DNA of 64,000 bases from Diphasiastrum complanatum (taxonomy: Eukaryota > Streptophyta > Lycopodiopsida > Lycopodiales > Lycopodiaceae), in contig CM055100.1 in assembly GCA_029204225.1 (NCBI GenBank), forward strand, positions 30,657,649 through 30,721,648, given 5' to 3'. Position 1 is the stretch's first letter, and every line of letters begins with the position of its first letter. The position numbers and the translations under genes are program-made. The notes beneath the pieces are model-generated. The model saw only the letters and a list, made by a program, of their open reading frames with translations, made no database searches and had not been told where the DNA came from. Below are positions 44,101-53,051 of this stretch, piece after piece.

Positions 44101-47100
44101 GATGTTGATGAATGATGTACTCAGACCGCATATGGGTAAGTTTGCTGTAAACTTTATTGATGATATTTTGACTTATAGTGCAGGTGAGGCCAAGCATGTG
44201 ACCCACCTTAGGACTGTGTTGTCTACCTTGAGGGAAAACAAATTGTTTGCTAATGCAAAAAAGAGCGAACTTTAAAAAAAAAAAAATTGAGTATCTAGGT
44301 CATATTGTGACTGTTGATGGAATAAGACCGGATCCTAAAAAGGTTGCTGTGATCGTTGCGTGGCCTGTGCCAGCTGATTTGACAGCATTGAAGTCTTTTC
44401 TAGGTTTGGCGGTGTTTTAGAAAATATGTTAAGAATTACTCCCGTATCGTAGCACCTTTGATAGATTTAACTCAAAAGAACAAGTTTGGTGAGTGGACTG
44501 AACTGCAGCAAGCAAGCTTTGATCAGTTAAAGCAAGCTATCGTTGAGTGCGTCACTCTAAAAATTGTTGACCCTCTAAAACCCTATATCTTGGATACGAA
44601 TGCGAGTGACATTGCTGTGGGGGCAGTGCTGATGTAGGAGGGAAGGCCTGTAGCCTTCGAGAGCAAGAAGCTCACCTCGGCACAATGGAATTACCCAACT
44701 CATGAGAAAGAGTTGTTTTCCATAATCCATGCATTAAAGGTATGGAGGCATTATTTGTACAAATCCAAGTTTTGTGTGTACACTGATCATGATACCTTGA
44801 GGTATTTTTGCAAACAGCGTGATCTCAGAGGCCAACAGGTGAGATGGTCTGAACTTATGCAAGAATTTTAGATGGAAATTCGGTATAAGAAAGGGGCAGA
44901 AGATAGAGTGGCTGATGCATTGTCTCGGATAGTGTATCAAATGTCCTAGTGTAGGTCATCCTGGTGTGGATAAGACTTGTGAGTTGATCTGACGTTGTTT
45001 CTGGTGGCCTAAGATTAATAAAGATGTCCATAGTTATGTGACACATTGTTTTAAGTGTGAAGTTAACAAAGTCAAAAGGATTAAAATTCCTAATCATTAC
45101 ACCCTTTGCCTATTCCAAAGGGAAGATGGGAGAGTGTATCGATGGACTTTATTACACACTTGCCTCGTACGCAGCTTCAACATGATACCACAATGGTTGT
45201 GGTTGACAGACTCACAAAAATGGCTCATTTCATTCCAACCTATATTAAGATTGATGCACCTGGGGTAGCTGATCTATTTATACGGCATGTGTTTAGACTT
45301 CATGGGTTACCATCATCCATAGTGTCTGATAGAGATCCACGCTTTACGGGTCATTTTTGGACTGCCGTAATGGATAAGCTTGAGATGCAGTTGAGAATGA
45401 GTAGTGCTGATCACCCTGAAACGGATGGTCAAACAGAGAGAGTTAACCAAACCATGGAGGACATGCTTAGGGTGTACGTAAGTGTTAAGCAAACACAATG
45501 GGAGAAATATTTGCCATTGTTGGAGTTTGCTTATAATTATAAAAAGAATGCTTCAACTAAGATGAGTCCTTTCGAATCAAATTATGGCTTTAGACCAGGT
45601 AGTCCAATTACGGTAGGGACACCTCATAGAGTGCCTAGTGTTGTTGACTTTCTAACTCACATGGTACAGATGCTTGGGTTAGCTAAGAAAAATGTGAAAC
45701 AGGCGATGGATCGCGCAAAGACATTTGTTGATTGGGATCGCACACCAAGAGAGTTCAAGGAAGGAGACATGGTGTTTCTCCTGATTCCAAAGGACTCAAC
45801 TTCTCTTAAGACAGGGAAGTGTTACAAGTTATCTCCGCGTTATTGTGGACCCTGGAAAATAGTTAAAAAGCTTAATGATGTTGCTTATAAACTAGCGTTG
45901 CCTTAGGATTGTAAAGTTCATCCTGTTTTTCATGTTTCACGCTTAAAGAGGGTTTTACATGAGGGTGATAACTTGCTAACAGATGGACTTGTATTGTTTC
46001 AGGAGCATGGAGAGGTGGTGCACAAACCTGGTAGAGTATTGGACTAGAGAGAGAGACGGCTTAGAAACCGTTTGATCCGTGAGTACTTGGTAGTGGCACG
46101 GTAGACCTCTCACTGATGCTACCTGGGAGACCGCGCACGCTTTGCATGCACAATACCCTTCTTTTACTATCGCAGACGATGTTCCTTGAGGAGGGAAGGA
46201 ATGTTATGTACTTATATTCCTGCCTCAGTGTGAACACGTGACTTGTAAATTTGTAAATATTAATGGCTCACACCGGCCTGTGGTGTTTTGTAAAAATGTA
46301 AATAGCAGGTTTCTAGTAACTTGTTGTCTTGCTTATAATTGCTGGGTCTTAATGTAGAGGCTACTGGACTGACCTCCTAAAAAGTATGAGAGTTGACCGG
46401 TCAATGAGACACATGTCATATGCTCGGTTCAAACGATTTAAACCGTGGTTCGTGGCAAATATGAAATATTTGTAGGCAAAAAATTAGAAGATGCTCTTTT
46501 AGAGTATGACAATACACCGATATGTTATCAAGAATTACTCCAACAAACTTTTCCAGATATGGACAAACAAAATCGTTCATCATCTACTAAAAAGTTGCCG
46601 GAGGATTCATGACTCCAAATGGTAAAACTAAAAATCATATTGGCCATACTTTGTCCGAAAGCCCTTTTTTATGGCATGTCCTTGTCGTTTACTCTTATTT
46701 GATGGTAACCTGATTTAATGTTTATCTTGGTGAAATACCTTGCAACATTCAAACAATCATGAGATCGTGCATTCTAAATAAAGGATAACATTTCTTAAAT
46801 GTCATTCTATTTGACTTTTTATAGTCTCTACACAAAGGCATAACCCCCGGTCTTTCTTACCGACTAAAAATACAGGCTGCGTTGTCGAATGGTATGCGAC
46901 AAACTGATCCATAACTGGATATCCAACTAATGATGCTGTTTTCCTGCTGCAGATTACATATTTGGAACCCGGAGACACAACAAATTTGCAAGCAGAATCT
47001 GGGTCGGAGGTTATTGTTCGAGCATCCGCTGGGCCAGTTTTGGGCCCTCCATGGCAGCGCCCAGAGAATGGGTACATGGTGGCTTTGTTATGTTTGCAAC

Positions 47101-48161
47101 AATTGATTTCGAAAGACATGTAGGACTGGAACTCAGGTTTTCAATTCCCAATTCTGATTCTAACAGGTTATTATGCCGTGGCTTTTTGATAGCTTTACCA
47201 ACAAGAGAATGTAGCTGGTTCATCTTTGTTGTGCAGGTATTTTCTTGAAGCCAGAGAGAAGGGATTCTCATTCTATTATGAGCCACATTGTGTATTTGAC
47301 AAAAAATTGCTGAAGAAGGAAAAAGCTGATGTCATTGTGACACCAGTTATTAAGCAAATGCTTCCTGCATTCACCCTTGTTTCTGGCCAAGAAGATGCAG
47401 TTAAACTAGCTCAGTTACTACAGCCAAAGTGAGTCTCTGCTCAGATTTCAAGCCGATGTTAGTATTTCAAATTTCATGCAAAATTTTTAAGATCCTCCTT
47501 TGAGGTTAATCATCAATGGACACCATATAACAGGCGAATTCACTCACATCAGGAGTGTCATAGTTACATCCTTTACTTGAAGATAGTGACATGTAGATGG
47601 ACTTTACTAAATAAGATCTTTTAAATAAGAACTTTGAAAGTTCAATTGCATGCAGGAGGTAAAGGCACTATATGAGTAGTCAATTCAGTAGTTCACCTGG
47701 GTCCTGGTATTAAACTATATTTGAATGTAGGTACATTGTAACAGTAAACAATGGAGATCTGGAAACTACAGGACTTTTATCTCGATTTGTGTCTCCAGTC
47801 GGCACAGTAGCATCTTTTAAGGTAAAATTATAAGTTTATATTTATTTTCTTGCAATTGCCTGCATTCATAACTGTTTTGTAATAAAAGTTGTTTTCATGG
47901 AAGCTTGTGAGACGCTGGCAGTAAGAGGAAAATCACATTTTTTTTATCAGCCTTAAAGAGTCGACAATTGAGAACAATTTGAAGTTCAGCCCTTTCAGAG
48001 TTCTGAAGAAATGTGTGGCATATGAAGCAGTACATGTCGAAAATGTGAAGTAATAATTTTTAGCTTCTGTCTTTCAGGTATTGTTAAAAGAGATATTACC
48101 GGATGCCATTGTTTTGGAGCCTAAACCCGGAGTACCATTAGAGGTTCCTATATCTTGCTGA
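36187..48161 (+). CDS. Metallo-beta-lactamase-fold protein (plant, At1g29700-like), six exons, 5' end missing
   Basis: Exons: 36187-36312, 37534-37692, 46953-47071, 47237-47428, 47731-47821, 48078-48161 (TGA 48159-48161). All introns are GT-AG and phases match at every junction, giving 256 residues without a stop. Key segments are [88 protein letters not shown] and EPKPGVPLE. The order and wording match plant and cyanobacterial MBL-fold hydrolase-like proteins, which usually have a plastid transit peptide. The metal motif HXHXDH is represented by TQGLDDHCH: the DH is kept, the first two His are not, so classical hydrolase chemistry is uncertain. Substrate unknown. The upstream exon(s) encoding the start codon and N-terminus were not found. 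The 9.26-kb intron after the second exon is filled with transposons, yet the frame is preserved, so the gene is probably still expressed. Confidence 0.88.
36376..36475. repeat. 54-bp direct duplication in an intron
   Basis: GTCAATATCCACTCATATAT followed by AGTTGTGTATCGA occurs at 36376 and again at 36430 with small changes. It lies in the first visible intron of the host gene. Otherwise this 1.2-kb intron shows nothing recognisable. Confidence 0.85.
37810..38510. repeat. Copy 1 of an intronic segmental duplication
   Basis: Shares with 40650-40893 the order: TTGGCTTATCNTTGGC, TATTTG(C/T)AGAATTTTC, GACTNATGTTGC, AAGNANTTAGGGTTGA, AGCTTGGGTT, GCATCTTT and then (TG)n(AG)n. Similarity is interrupted by a 462-bp insertion at 37948-38409 present only in this copy. 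TTGCAG|AATTTTCAAG here and TTGTAG|AATTTTCGAT in the other copy resemble an acceptor site, so a duplicated exon relic is possible. Confidence 0.75.
37938..38419. mobile_element. MITE, probably Mutator-like, with 10-bp TSD
   Basis: A 462-bp segment (37948-38409) flanked by the perfect direct repeat TGTGTAAGCT (37938-37947 and 38410-38419) and absent from the related copy at about 40780. Both ends are dense in GATCCG motifs: CGATCCGGATCG twice at the left (about 37979-38008), and CCGGATCACGTTCCGGATCGCG at the right (about 38364-38386). The left end also has the palindrome GCGGATCGCGATCCGC. A 9-11-bp TSD is the signature of Mutator-type elements. The interior is AT-rich and non-coding. Confidence 0.8.
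38455..38536. repeat. (TG)n(GA)n compound microsatellite
   Basis: TG from about 38455 to 38480 and GA from 38481 to 38536. The right edge joins a sequence that reads, on the minus strand, like a LINE 3' end. Confidence 0.95.
38537..39170 (-). mobile_element. LINE-like fragment: ORF1-type protein and 3' end
   Basis: On the minus strand a frame from about 39170 to 38751 gives a basic start ([14 protein letters not shown]), a Pro/Ser/Thr-rich spacer, then [30 protein letters not shown] and [13 protein letters not shown], with one frame break at about 38850. This resembles the RNA-binding ORF1 protein of L1-type LINEs. Near 38537-38600 the minus strand reads TCGTCTTATATGCCTCTTGGC and then a (TC)n tail; related sequences precede the TC tails at 40296-40330 and 41158-41215. 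The central part, including reverse transcriptase, is absent. The protein assignment is by general pattern only. Confidence 0.5.
39395..40204 (-). mobile_element. 5'-truncated LINE: C-terminal RT zinc region and 3' tail
   Basis: The minus strand encodes [17 protein letters not shown] and, after a frame shift, [20 protein letters not shown] followed by [19 protein letters not shown] (about 40115-39950). This is the CX2C...HX4C zinc element found at the C-terminus of many LINE reverse transcriptases. Further on come [10 protein letters not shown]-like residues and a tail of repeated AATTCT/AGAATT units at 39398-39418, the expected 3' terminus. The 5' break coincides with the (GA)n tract at 40205. 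No full RT domain remains. Confidence 0.75.
40205..40330. repeat. (GA)n(AGA)n tract at a LINE 3' tail
   Basis: GA runs at about 40211-40245 and AGA triplets at about 40244-40275. On the minus strand it follows CTTATTTATCTCTTTTGGAAC (about 40296-40318), a LINE 3'-end-like sequence. Confidence 0.85.
40650..40893. repeat. Copy 2 of the intronic segmental duplication, ending in (TG)n(AG)n
   Basis: The counterpart of 37810-38510 without the MITE. It gives the empty site for that insertion: GGGTTGACGTTTGAGCTTGGG here, against GATGTGTAAGCT plus insertion plus TGTGTAAGCTTGGG in copy 1. It ends with TG (about 40831-40860) and AG (40861-40893). Confidence 0.75.
41092..41154. repeat. (GA)n microsatellite at a LINE-like 3' end
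   Basis: 63 bp of GA. The adjacent minus-strand sequence (41158-41215) reads CCTGTCTTATATGCGTTTTGGC, clearly related to the sequence next to the tract at 38481-38536. Confidence 0.95.
41318..41910 (+). repeat. 5' LTR of gypsy family A
   Basis: Starts TGTTATGTACTTATATTCC and ends near GTGATATT, followed at once by the primer-binding site TGGTATCAGAGC (41911-41922). The first 210 bp match the truncated 3' LTR at 46202-46424; an internal part matches 12297-12676. Confidence 0.85.
42315..43015 (+). pseudogene. Gypsy family A gag
   Basis: Capsid motifs [55 protein letters not shown] (42360-42585). Stops follow at about 42585 and 42637, and a Gly/Gln/Lys-rich linker (42700-42900). The zinc knuckle reads CFGCLGQH, then a stop where Trp or Arg would be, then KEC (about 42958-42997). 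A sister copy of this gag lies at 16780-17447. Confidence 0.88.
43108..44275 (+). pseudogene. Gypsy family A protease and reverse transcriptase
   Basis: Protease active site [12 protein letters not shown] (about 43228-43275). After linker sequence ([18 protein letters not shown], about 43680-43733) and a stop near 43796, RT motifs follow: [40 protein letters not shown]. After a frame break near 44020 come [14 protein letters not shown] and FIDDILTYS (catalytic, 44153-44179). The frame closes at 44275. Confidence 0.9.
44276..44948 (+). pseudogene. Gypsy family A RNase H
   Basis: Readable in pieces: [20 protein letters not shown] (about 44560-44620), [48 protein letters not shown] (about 44770-44808) and [12 protein letters not shown] (about 44900-44935). 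The catalytic Asp and Glu positions can be recognised, but stops occur at about 44636 and 44869. The sequence then jumps within a few bases to the integrase zinc region, so the usual spacer is deleted. Confidence 0.85.
44949..46190 (+). pseudogene. Gypsy family A integrase
   Basis: Remains of the zinc module ([29 protein letters not shown]) lead to a long intact frame at 45106-45906. This has the catalytic core: [21 protein letters not shown] and [11 protein letters not shown] (about 45131, 45326 and 45418), then [13 protein letters not shown]-like GPY/F sequence (about 45829-45864). A stop at 45904 is followed by [16 protein letters not shown] in the same frame. No complete chromodomain was recognised before the polypurine tract. 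Confidence 0.9.
46202..46424 (+). repeat. Truncated 3' LTR of gypsy family A
   Basis: Matches the first part of 41318-41910 and stops inside it after CATATGCTCG. Sequence to the right is unrelated. Confidence 0.88.
46580..46945 (-). pseudogene. Antisense gypsy RT fragment next to a splice acceptor
   Basis: On the minus strand in several frames: [20 protein letters not shown] (about 46870-46815), [18 protein letters not shown] (about 46745-46690), [10 protein letters not shown]-like and [12 protein letters not shown] (to about 46580). These are consecutive RT motifs of a gypsy element related to 15925-16779. The fragment ends only about 10-20 bp before the CAG acceptor at 46952, so branch point and polypyrimidine signals of this intron may lie in transposon-derived DNA. 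Confidence 0.75.
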
Positions 48162-49130
48162 AGTCTACTTGAAAGATTTTCAAAACTGTCCACACAAAAC
48201 TGCAGTATCATCTGCTAAAGCTGACTGCAGTTCGTGAAGATGAAGGGATGGATATACAAGGGAAAAAGCTGCTCAACACAGTTGGGAAGAAAAGGTGTAT
48301 TGAAGACTTTCTCGTCTTAAAAGGTACAAGCAGCAAATTCATCAGCATTTATCCAGCAGTGACGCCAAAATTCAAATGAATTCCTATACAGATAGTCTAT
48401 TTTTCTGAGCCATTATGTGATATGGGTTTTTCAAGAGCTTTTTGGCAGTACACAATAAGGAATGCTGCTATAGCTGGCAAGGATTTTTCAATTACATTCT
48501 CTGGTGGTGCTAGCACTAGGCAAATAACCAAATCAACGAATGTACTTATTAATTGCAAGTTTGCACGCTGTTGCCATGGCTTTCATTTTCAACACTCTTA
48601 TGAACTCTTCCTCCCTTCGCACTTGGTCCAATTAAAAAAAGACCTCTTTTAATTTACCAAGTTTTTAAAATTCCTTTTTGATTTGGTTATGTATACAAGT
48701 ACATCCTAGAAATTGAAAGTCAATTTAACTCAACCTACATTACTGACACATTATGATTAGTTAACAGCTCTACATACTGGTTATTTCGGAGCTCTTTCCA
48801 ATGTAAGCAGCTTGCAAAAGATACTGAACCCCATGGTCTACTTGAGGAAATCATCGAAGCCGTGAGGTCCATCTAGAACTTGCAGCCCAAGCTCGGCAGC
48901 CCATGTTTTTTCAGTGTTTCAAGTATGCAATGTTGTAGTTTATTACCATTGCAGCTCAACCAGGATGGAACATGTTCTTTTCAATTAATCCTCTTGGTGA
49001 GTAATGTGCTAGAGCTCAGATTCTTTTTGAACGATCAGTACTAAATCACAGCGTGTGATATCCATCCCATTCTTACAGACGCACGATTTCTCTGAGTCTA
49101 TTCTCCAAAAATCATAGAGAGAGATCGGCT
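48162..49130 (+). other. 3' flank of the host gene, possible further coding segments
   Basis: A frame without ATG, 48176-48379, reads HTKLQYHLLKLTAVREDEGM and KKLLNTVGKKRCIEDFLVLK, a protein-like composition with a possible donor AAAAG|GTACAA at about 48325. A second segment near 48812-48877 reads QLAKDTEPHGLLEEIIEAVR and ends in TAG. I do not recognise either. They may be 3' UTR, an alternative end of the host gene or exon relics of a neighbour. Confidence 0.3.
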
Positions 49131-49329
49131 TTGAATGACACTCTGTTGTGTGAGTCTGATTCGTGCATTAGTTACATTAGTCTATACATTGATGCGTCAT
49201 CGATATATATATATGTACAATTAAAATCATGCTTGATTGATGCGTTTACAAGATGGATTAAGGCACTACATTTAGCTGTTGATAGTCGCCATCAGATGGA
49301 ATCTGATTTTGTTGAAGATTCTGCTCGAT

Positions 49330-49673
49330 CATGAAAGATAAGGTCAAAAATCACTCTGGGTCGAAAGTCGAAAATCGAAAGTCGAATCGATAGTTGACAT
49401 TCAAATCGATGGTTGATAGTCGATAGTCATTGGTTGAATAGGTTTCGACAATAGTTTCGACAATTGCCTTTGATGGTTGCCTTTGATACGATAGTCTATC
49501 TCGACAGTTGTTGACTGTTGTCGATTCGATATTTTGTCGTGCAAACACCTATTGTAGATTCCCATGTATTTTTGCAAATTGCTAGACAATCTTGTGTTTT
49601 TTTGTAAATTGTCAAATAACTTGTGTATTTCTACATATTGTGCAACTGTACAAATAATTATATACAACAAATG

Positions 49674-49690
<17 letters not shown>
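49330..49690. repeat. TCGATAGT-rich cryptic repeat and (AG)n
   Basis: Repeated words TCGAAAGTCGAAAATCG, GTTGATAGTCGATAGTC and TTTCGACAATAG from 49361 to 49530, followed by a T-rich stretch with TTTTTGCAAATTG and an AG tract at 49679-49705. The minus strand shows some resemblance to the copia LTR at 1880-2510 (CAAAAATACA, GACTATCG), so it may be a decayed LTR. Confidence 0.4.
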
Positions 49691-49709
<19 letters not shown>

Positions 49710-49989
49710 AAGTCCAACAAGTCCAACATGGTATCCAAAGTTTGTTTGGTCCTAGGATTGAGCCCTCCTTGGAAACCAAGATGCATTCCCTAGAATCAAC
49801 ATTACTATCCAACATCACTATGATCTTTATTGTTATTGATACTTATCACCATGGCTTGTTGTGTCCATGTCTAATTGCCTTTCTCTATTATGGGCATCAA
49901 ACATTATCATCATGGAAATTTGACTCGTTTGCACTAGATTATCAATCAACATCTCACCTACACTCTTTACTTTGATAAAGATGAAGTCA

Positions 49990-50800
49990 TGAGAACCGAG
50001 GAAATACTAGCTAGGAAGTTAGTGATTAACTATGTGAGCCTACATGGTGTATCCCAAAGAAGGAATGACCATGTAGGAGCTAGTAACATTTCCTTGAATA
50101 ATTGTAATAAATGTAGACTCCCCTTATAATAGTAAGAGTGAGCCACCTTTTGATGGTGACCTCTAGTGGACGGGCAAATTCCACATGTAATTTATAGTTT
50201 GGTGGAATTGCCACTTGGGCTCCACATGGGCAGCCTTCTTGCTTATTTAAGAGCCCCCCTCTCTTGTGAGGGAGCTTTTGATTGTACTTCAAGTTCTCTT
50301 GAGCTAATAAAGAGGATCCTCCACGAGTTCTTGAAGAACACTAAGCTCCTTGTTCATGGCAATGCTCTTGAGTGAGGTTTCTATGAGCATGCTTGATTCC
50401 CTTACATTGTGGATTAACTAGGATCTTGTTTCTTTGTTTATTGCTTAGTTGTGGATTAGGATTCAGTTCTTGTTGTGGATTAAAGTAGGATTTAGCATTC
50501 AAGTAAACTAGATAGGCTGGTTTGTGGCATAGATCTTGCACATTTCCTTACTATCCAGTTCTTGATTGTTCTTGAGTAATCTAAACATCAAGTGATGAGT
50601 GTTTCTTGATTCTTAGATTGATAAAATGCTGCTAGGAATCTTGTTTCTTGTTCTTGTTTCTTGTTTCTTGAATCTTGTTTTCAGTAGCTAATCTAGTTCT
50701 TGATTGTTCTTTGATTCAGTAGTTAGTGTAGGTTTGCTCCCTGCTCTGAAACGTTGATCCTCTTGAGCTGTAGATGGTTACATGGCTAGTGTATGCATGT
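49990..50800 (+). repeat. Putative 5' LTR of a Tat/Athila-like gypsy element
   Basis: Has LTR-like architecture: a TATA-like CTTATTTAAGAGCC (about 50241-50254) followed by CTAATAAAGAGG (about 50303-50314) as a poly(A) signal, and then a TTCTTG-rich segment. It lies about 6 kb before gypsy protease/RT of a Tat/Athila-like element in the same orientation. No second copy is in the window, so boundaries are estimates. Confidence 0.35.
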
Positions 50801-50984
50801 AGTTGAGTATCAAACCCGTTCTCCCATTGACAGGCTGGGAAATACATTGAAACTGAGAAACGCTTCTACTGTTGACTGTTCTAACAAGAAGATAATCCAT
50901 AACGAACTGTAACGTCATAAGCAATAAAAGAAAGGAAACAGACAAAGCCGTGTTCACAGAGGTAGTGAATCTGTGAACATTTCG

Positions 50985-51149
50985 TCAGAGTGTCACATTT
51001 TTTGCATCTTCACCAACATTCGTTTCAGCGAAAGCTGACATCACGGCCTTCTCACGCTCATCCCATGCAACTATGCAATCAGATTTGACATCGACAGCAG
51101 CCATCCACGATCTCTTATAGACAACACATCCACTTTGTACTTTCTTCAT
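50985..51149 (-). CDS. Unrecognised exon-like segment
   Basis: On the minus strand a good acceptor GTGTGCAG precedes ATG AAG, and 54 codons follow (MKKVQSGCVVYKRSWMAAVD and DCIVAWDEREKAVMSAFAET among them) to a TGA. The balanced amino-acid composition is unlike the surrounding AT-rich noise. It could be a captured host gene fragment inside the retroelement leader or a small exon. No family recognised. Confidence 0.25.
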   Translation of the reverse strand: MKKVQSGCVVYKRSWMAAVDVKSDCIVAWDEREKAVMSAFAETNVGEDAKNVTL

Positions 51150-51299
51150 CTGCACACCTATGAAATTATGTATATAGTTTAAATACCATCCATGTATCCA
51201 CAAGGAGTGTGTGTGTGAAAATAATAGCATCAAAAACTTATCAGAAATAGACAAAGTAGATGCCTTGTGCATTGATTCTTAATTGTCGGTAATAAGATT

Positions 51300-51832
51300 T
51301 CATTCATTTTCAGATTGAATCAGCTTTGTAGAGCACGCAGTTTCGCCCGCTATTGCCTTGTGCTCTACCGCATTATTGACATGTATATTTGATATACTTA
51401 ATATGATAACAGCTCTTTGTTCTACGTTCAGATCTATGTCAATATTGTTATGCTTATTATTCATTCTGTCTGACTTTTTTAGTTGCTCAATTTGGTAATT
51501 AGGTTTTAGACAACTAATATTTAGTCTTGCCTTTCGCAAATCATTCCCGACTGATTATCAGTTGAGCTCAGTCTAGCTCTTCGCGAATCATTCACGACAA
51601 ATAATTTGTCTAGCTGTTCGCGACAAATTATTCTTCTGGCATCTACCTAGTTACCTATGCAGGGGCAATCACCACAAGGAATAGAGGTTCTTTCCGATCT
51701 CTTACAAGCTCAAATTATTATGCCCTTCTACACAGTCGTAAAGTTTTTCAAACCCCTACGGGATGCTACAAAGCTCCCAGCAGCATGATGTACAAGATGA
51801 GTTGAGACAACCAGAAAACGCTGCAGTGGTTA
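51300..51832 (+). other. Interrupted gypsy interior left of the LARD element
   Basis: Just before the LARD insertion one frame reads QQHDVQDELRQPENAAVV, and the same frame continues on the far side at 56860 with HNVDMSLLHIGVAK, leading into protease. This indicates a gag-protease region split by the insertion. Further left nothing is recognisable, apart from three related TTCGCGAATCATTC/TTCGCGACAAATTATTC strings at 51534-51632. Confidence 0.5.
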
Positions 51833-53051
51833 TGTTGTAAAGCTACCTTTACAAGCTTTACTTCCGGTGCCATCGGCGCCAGCTATGTCCCCGGCGCCAG
51901 CAATGCCCCTGCTGCTCCCGGCGCCACTGTGACCAGAATCCAGCCAGCGCCAAGTTCCTATGGCTGAAAATCTTTGATCGGTTCTAGCGGAGTCCAGAGA
52001 GCTCAGATCGATGTGCAATCACCTCACACGATCTAGGCATGATTAAAGGAAGCCTGGGGATCAATAAAATCTAGAGAGAGAAAATGACTTTTTAGAAAGA
52101 GAAAATCTTAGAGAGAGAAAAAACGTGCTTTACCAGCTTGGGTAGAGTGCTTGGTATGAGGGGGGGGTGTCGAATCACACCAATACTATAGGGGAGTGCG
52201 GGTTGCGACTCAGGGCGAGCTCCAACCAAGTCTCAACCTCCATTGCTGGAATGTTGTCATGGCTCTCGCCTTGGCATGCTAGCGCCCCGGAGACTAGGGT
52301 TGGTCACACACTTGAAATGTAACATTCTCAGATTTATCAATAAAGTGGGATTTTTCTCAAACTGACTCTGATTACCTTCTGGGTTTCAGTGTTCGGTAAA
52401 AGCGCCAGTTGTAAGGCCGCTTCCAAATTTTTAAGTTGGCACATAGCTGAGGGTCGTATCCCGGGACACCAGCGGTATGCCGTCGGGACCATTTGGTCCG
52501 CGGTGCAGCGGTATGCTGTCGGGACCATTTGGTCCAGGAACTGGTTGTTTCCATATCTGTCGCGGCTTGTGGTTCTGAGTGTTCCTTGCATGAACGTGAA
52601 TGGGTTAAGCTCTTGGGGAACGGGCTCTAACCTGTCGGCTGAGTTGGATGGCTTGCTTGGGTGGAAGTTACCTGTTTATGGCTGTCCAGTCTGGCGTGGC
52701 GCCAGGTTGGCTTCCAGCGCTCGTGACGAAGCTTTCAGTTGGTTAAGTCTGATGTAAGTCAGACCGCTTGCTTGGATTGGATGTTACTCGTTTGTAACGA
52801 AGCTTCGAGTTGGTTAAGTTTGATGTATGTCGGGCGGCTTGCTTGGAGGTAAGTCACCCACATCGGGACCCCCGATCTGGCATGGCGCCAGGTTGGATCT
52901 CAATGTTGGTTTTCAGGAACTTCAAGTTGGTTAAGTCTGATCGTTGTTGGCGAGTTGGCTGCTTGTATGTCAAGTGGGTTTGGATGGCAAGAGTTGAAGG
53001 CTGGGAAGCTAAGTCGTGGTTCCCGGCTCCCTTTGGGATGCCTACGCTACA
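51833..53051 (+). repeat. 5' LTR of the LARD element
   Basis: Contains GCGCC-rich clusters (51880-51950), two poly(A)-like AATAAA sites (about 52062 and 52339) and an internal ~30-bp repeat CGGTATGCCGTCGGGACC (52471 and 52509). An ~80-bp repeat of GAAGCTT(T/C)(C/G)AGTTGGTTAAGT units also occurs (about 52729, 52800). It passes directly into the primer-binding site. Confidence 0.9.

Larger units (their letters stand above)
41318..46424 (+). mobile_element. Ty3/gypsy element, family A, in an intron of the host gene
   Basis: 5' LTR 41318-41910, PBS 41911-41922, gag, protease, RT, RNase H and integrase in order, polypurine tract GAGGAGGGAAGGA before 46202, and a 3' LTR (46202-46424) truncated after GTCATATGCTCG. 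It is in the same orientation as the gene. Many stops and a deletion between RNase H and integrase make it defective. The right end is lost, so no TSD can be read. Confidence 0.92.
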
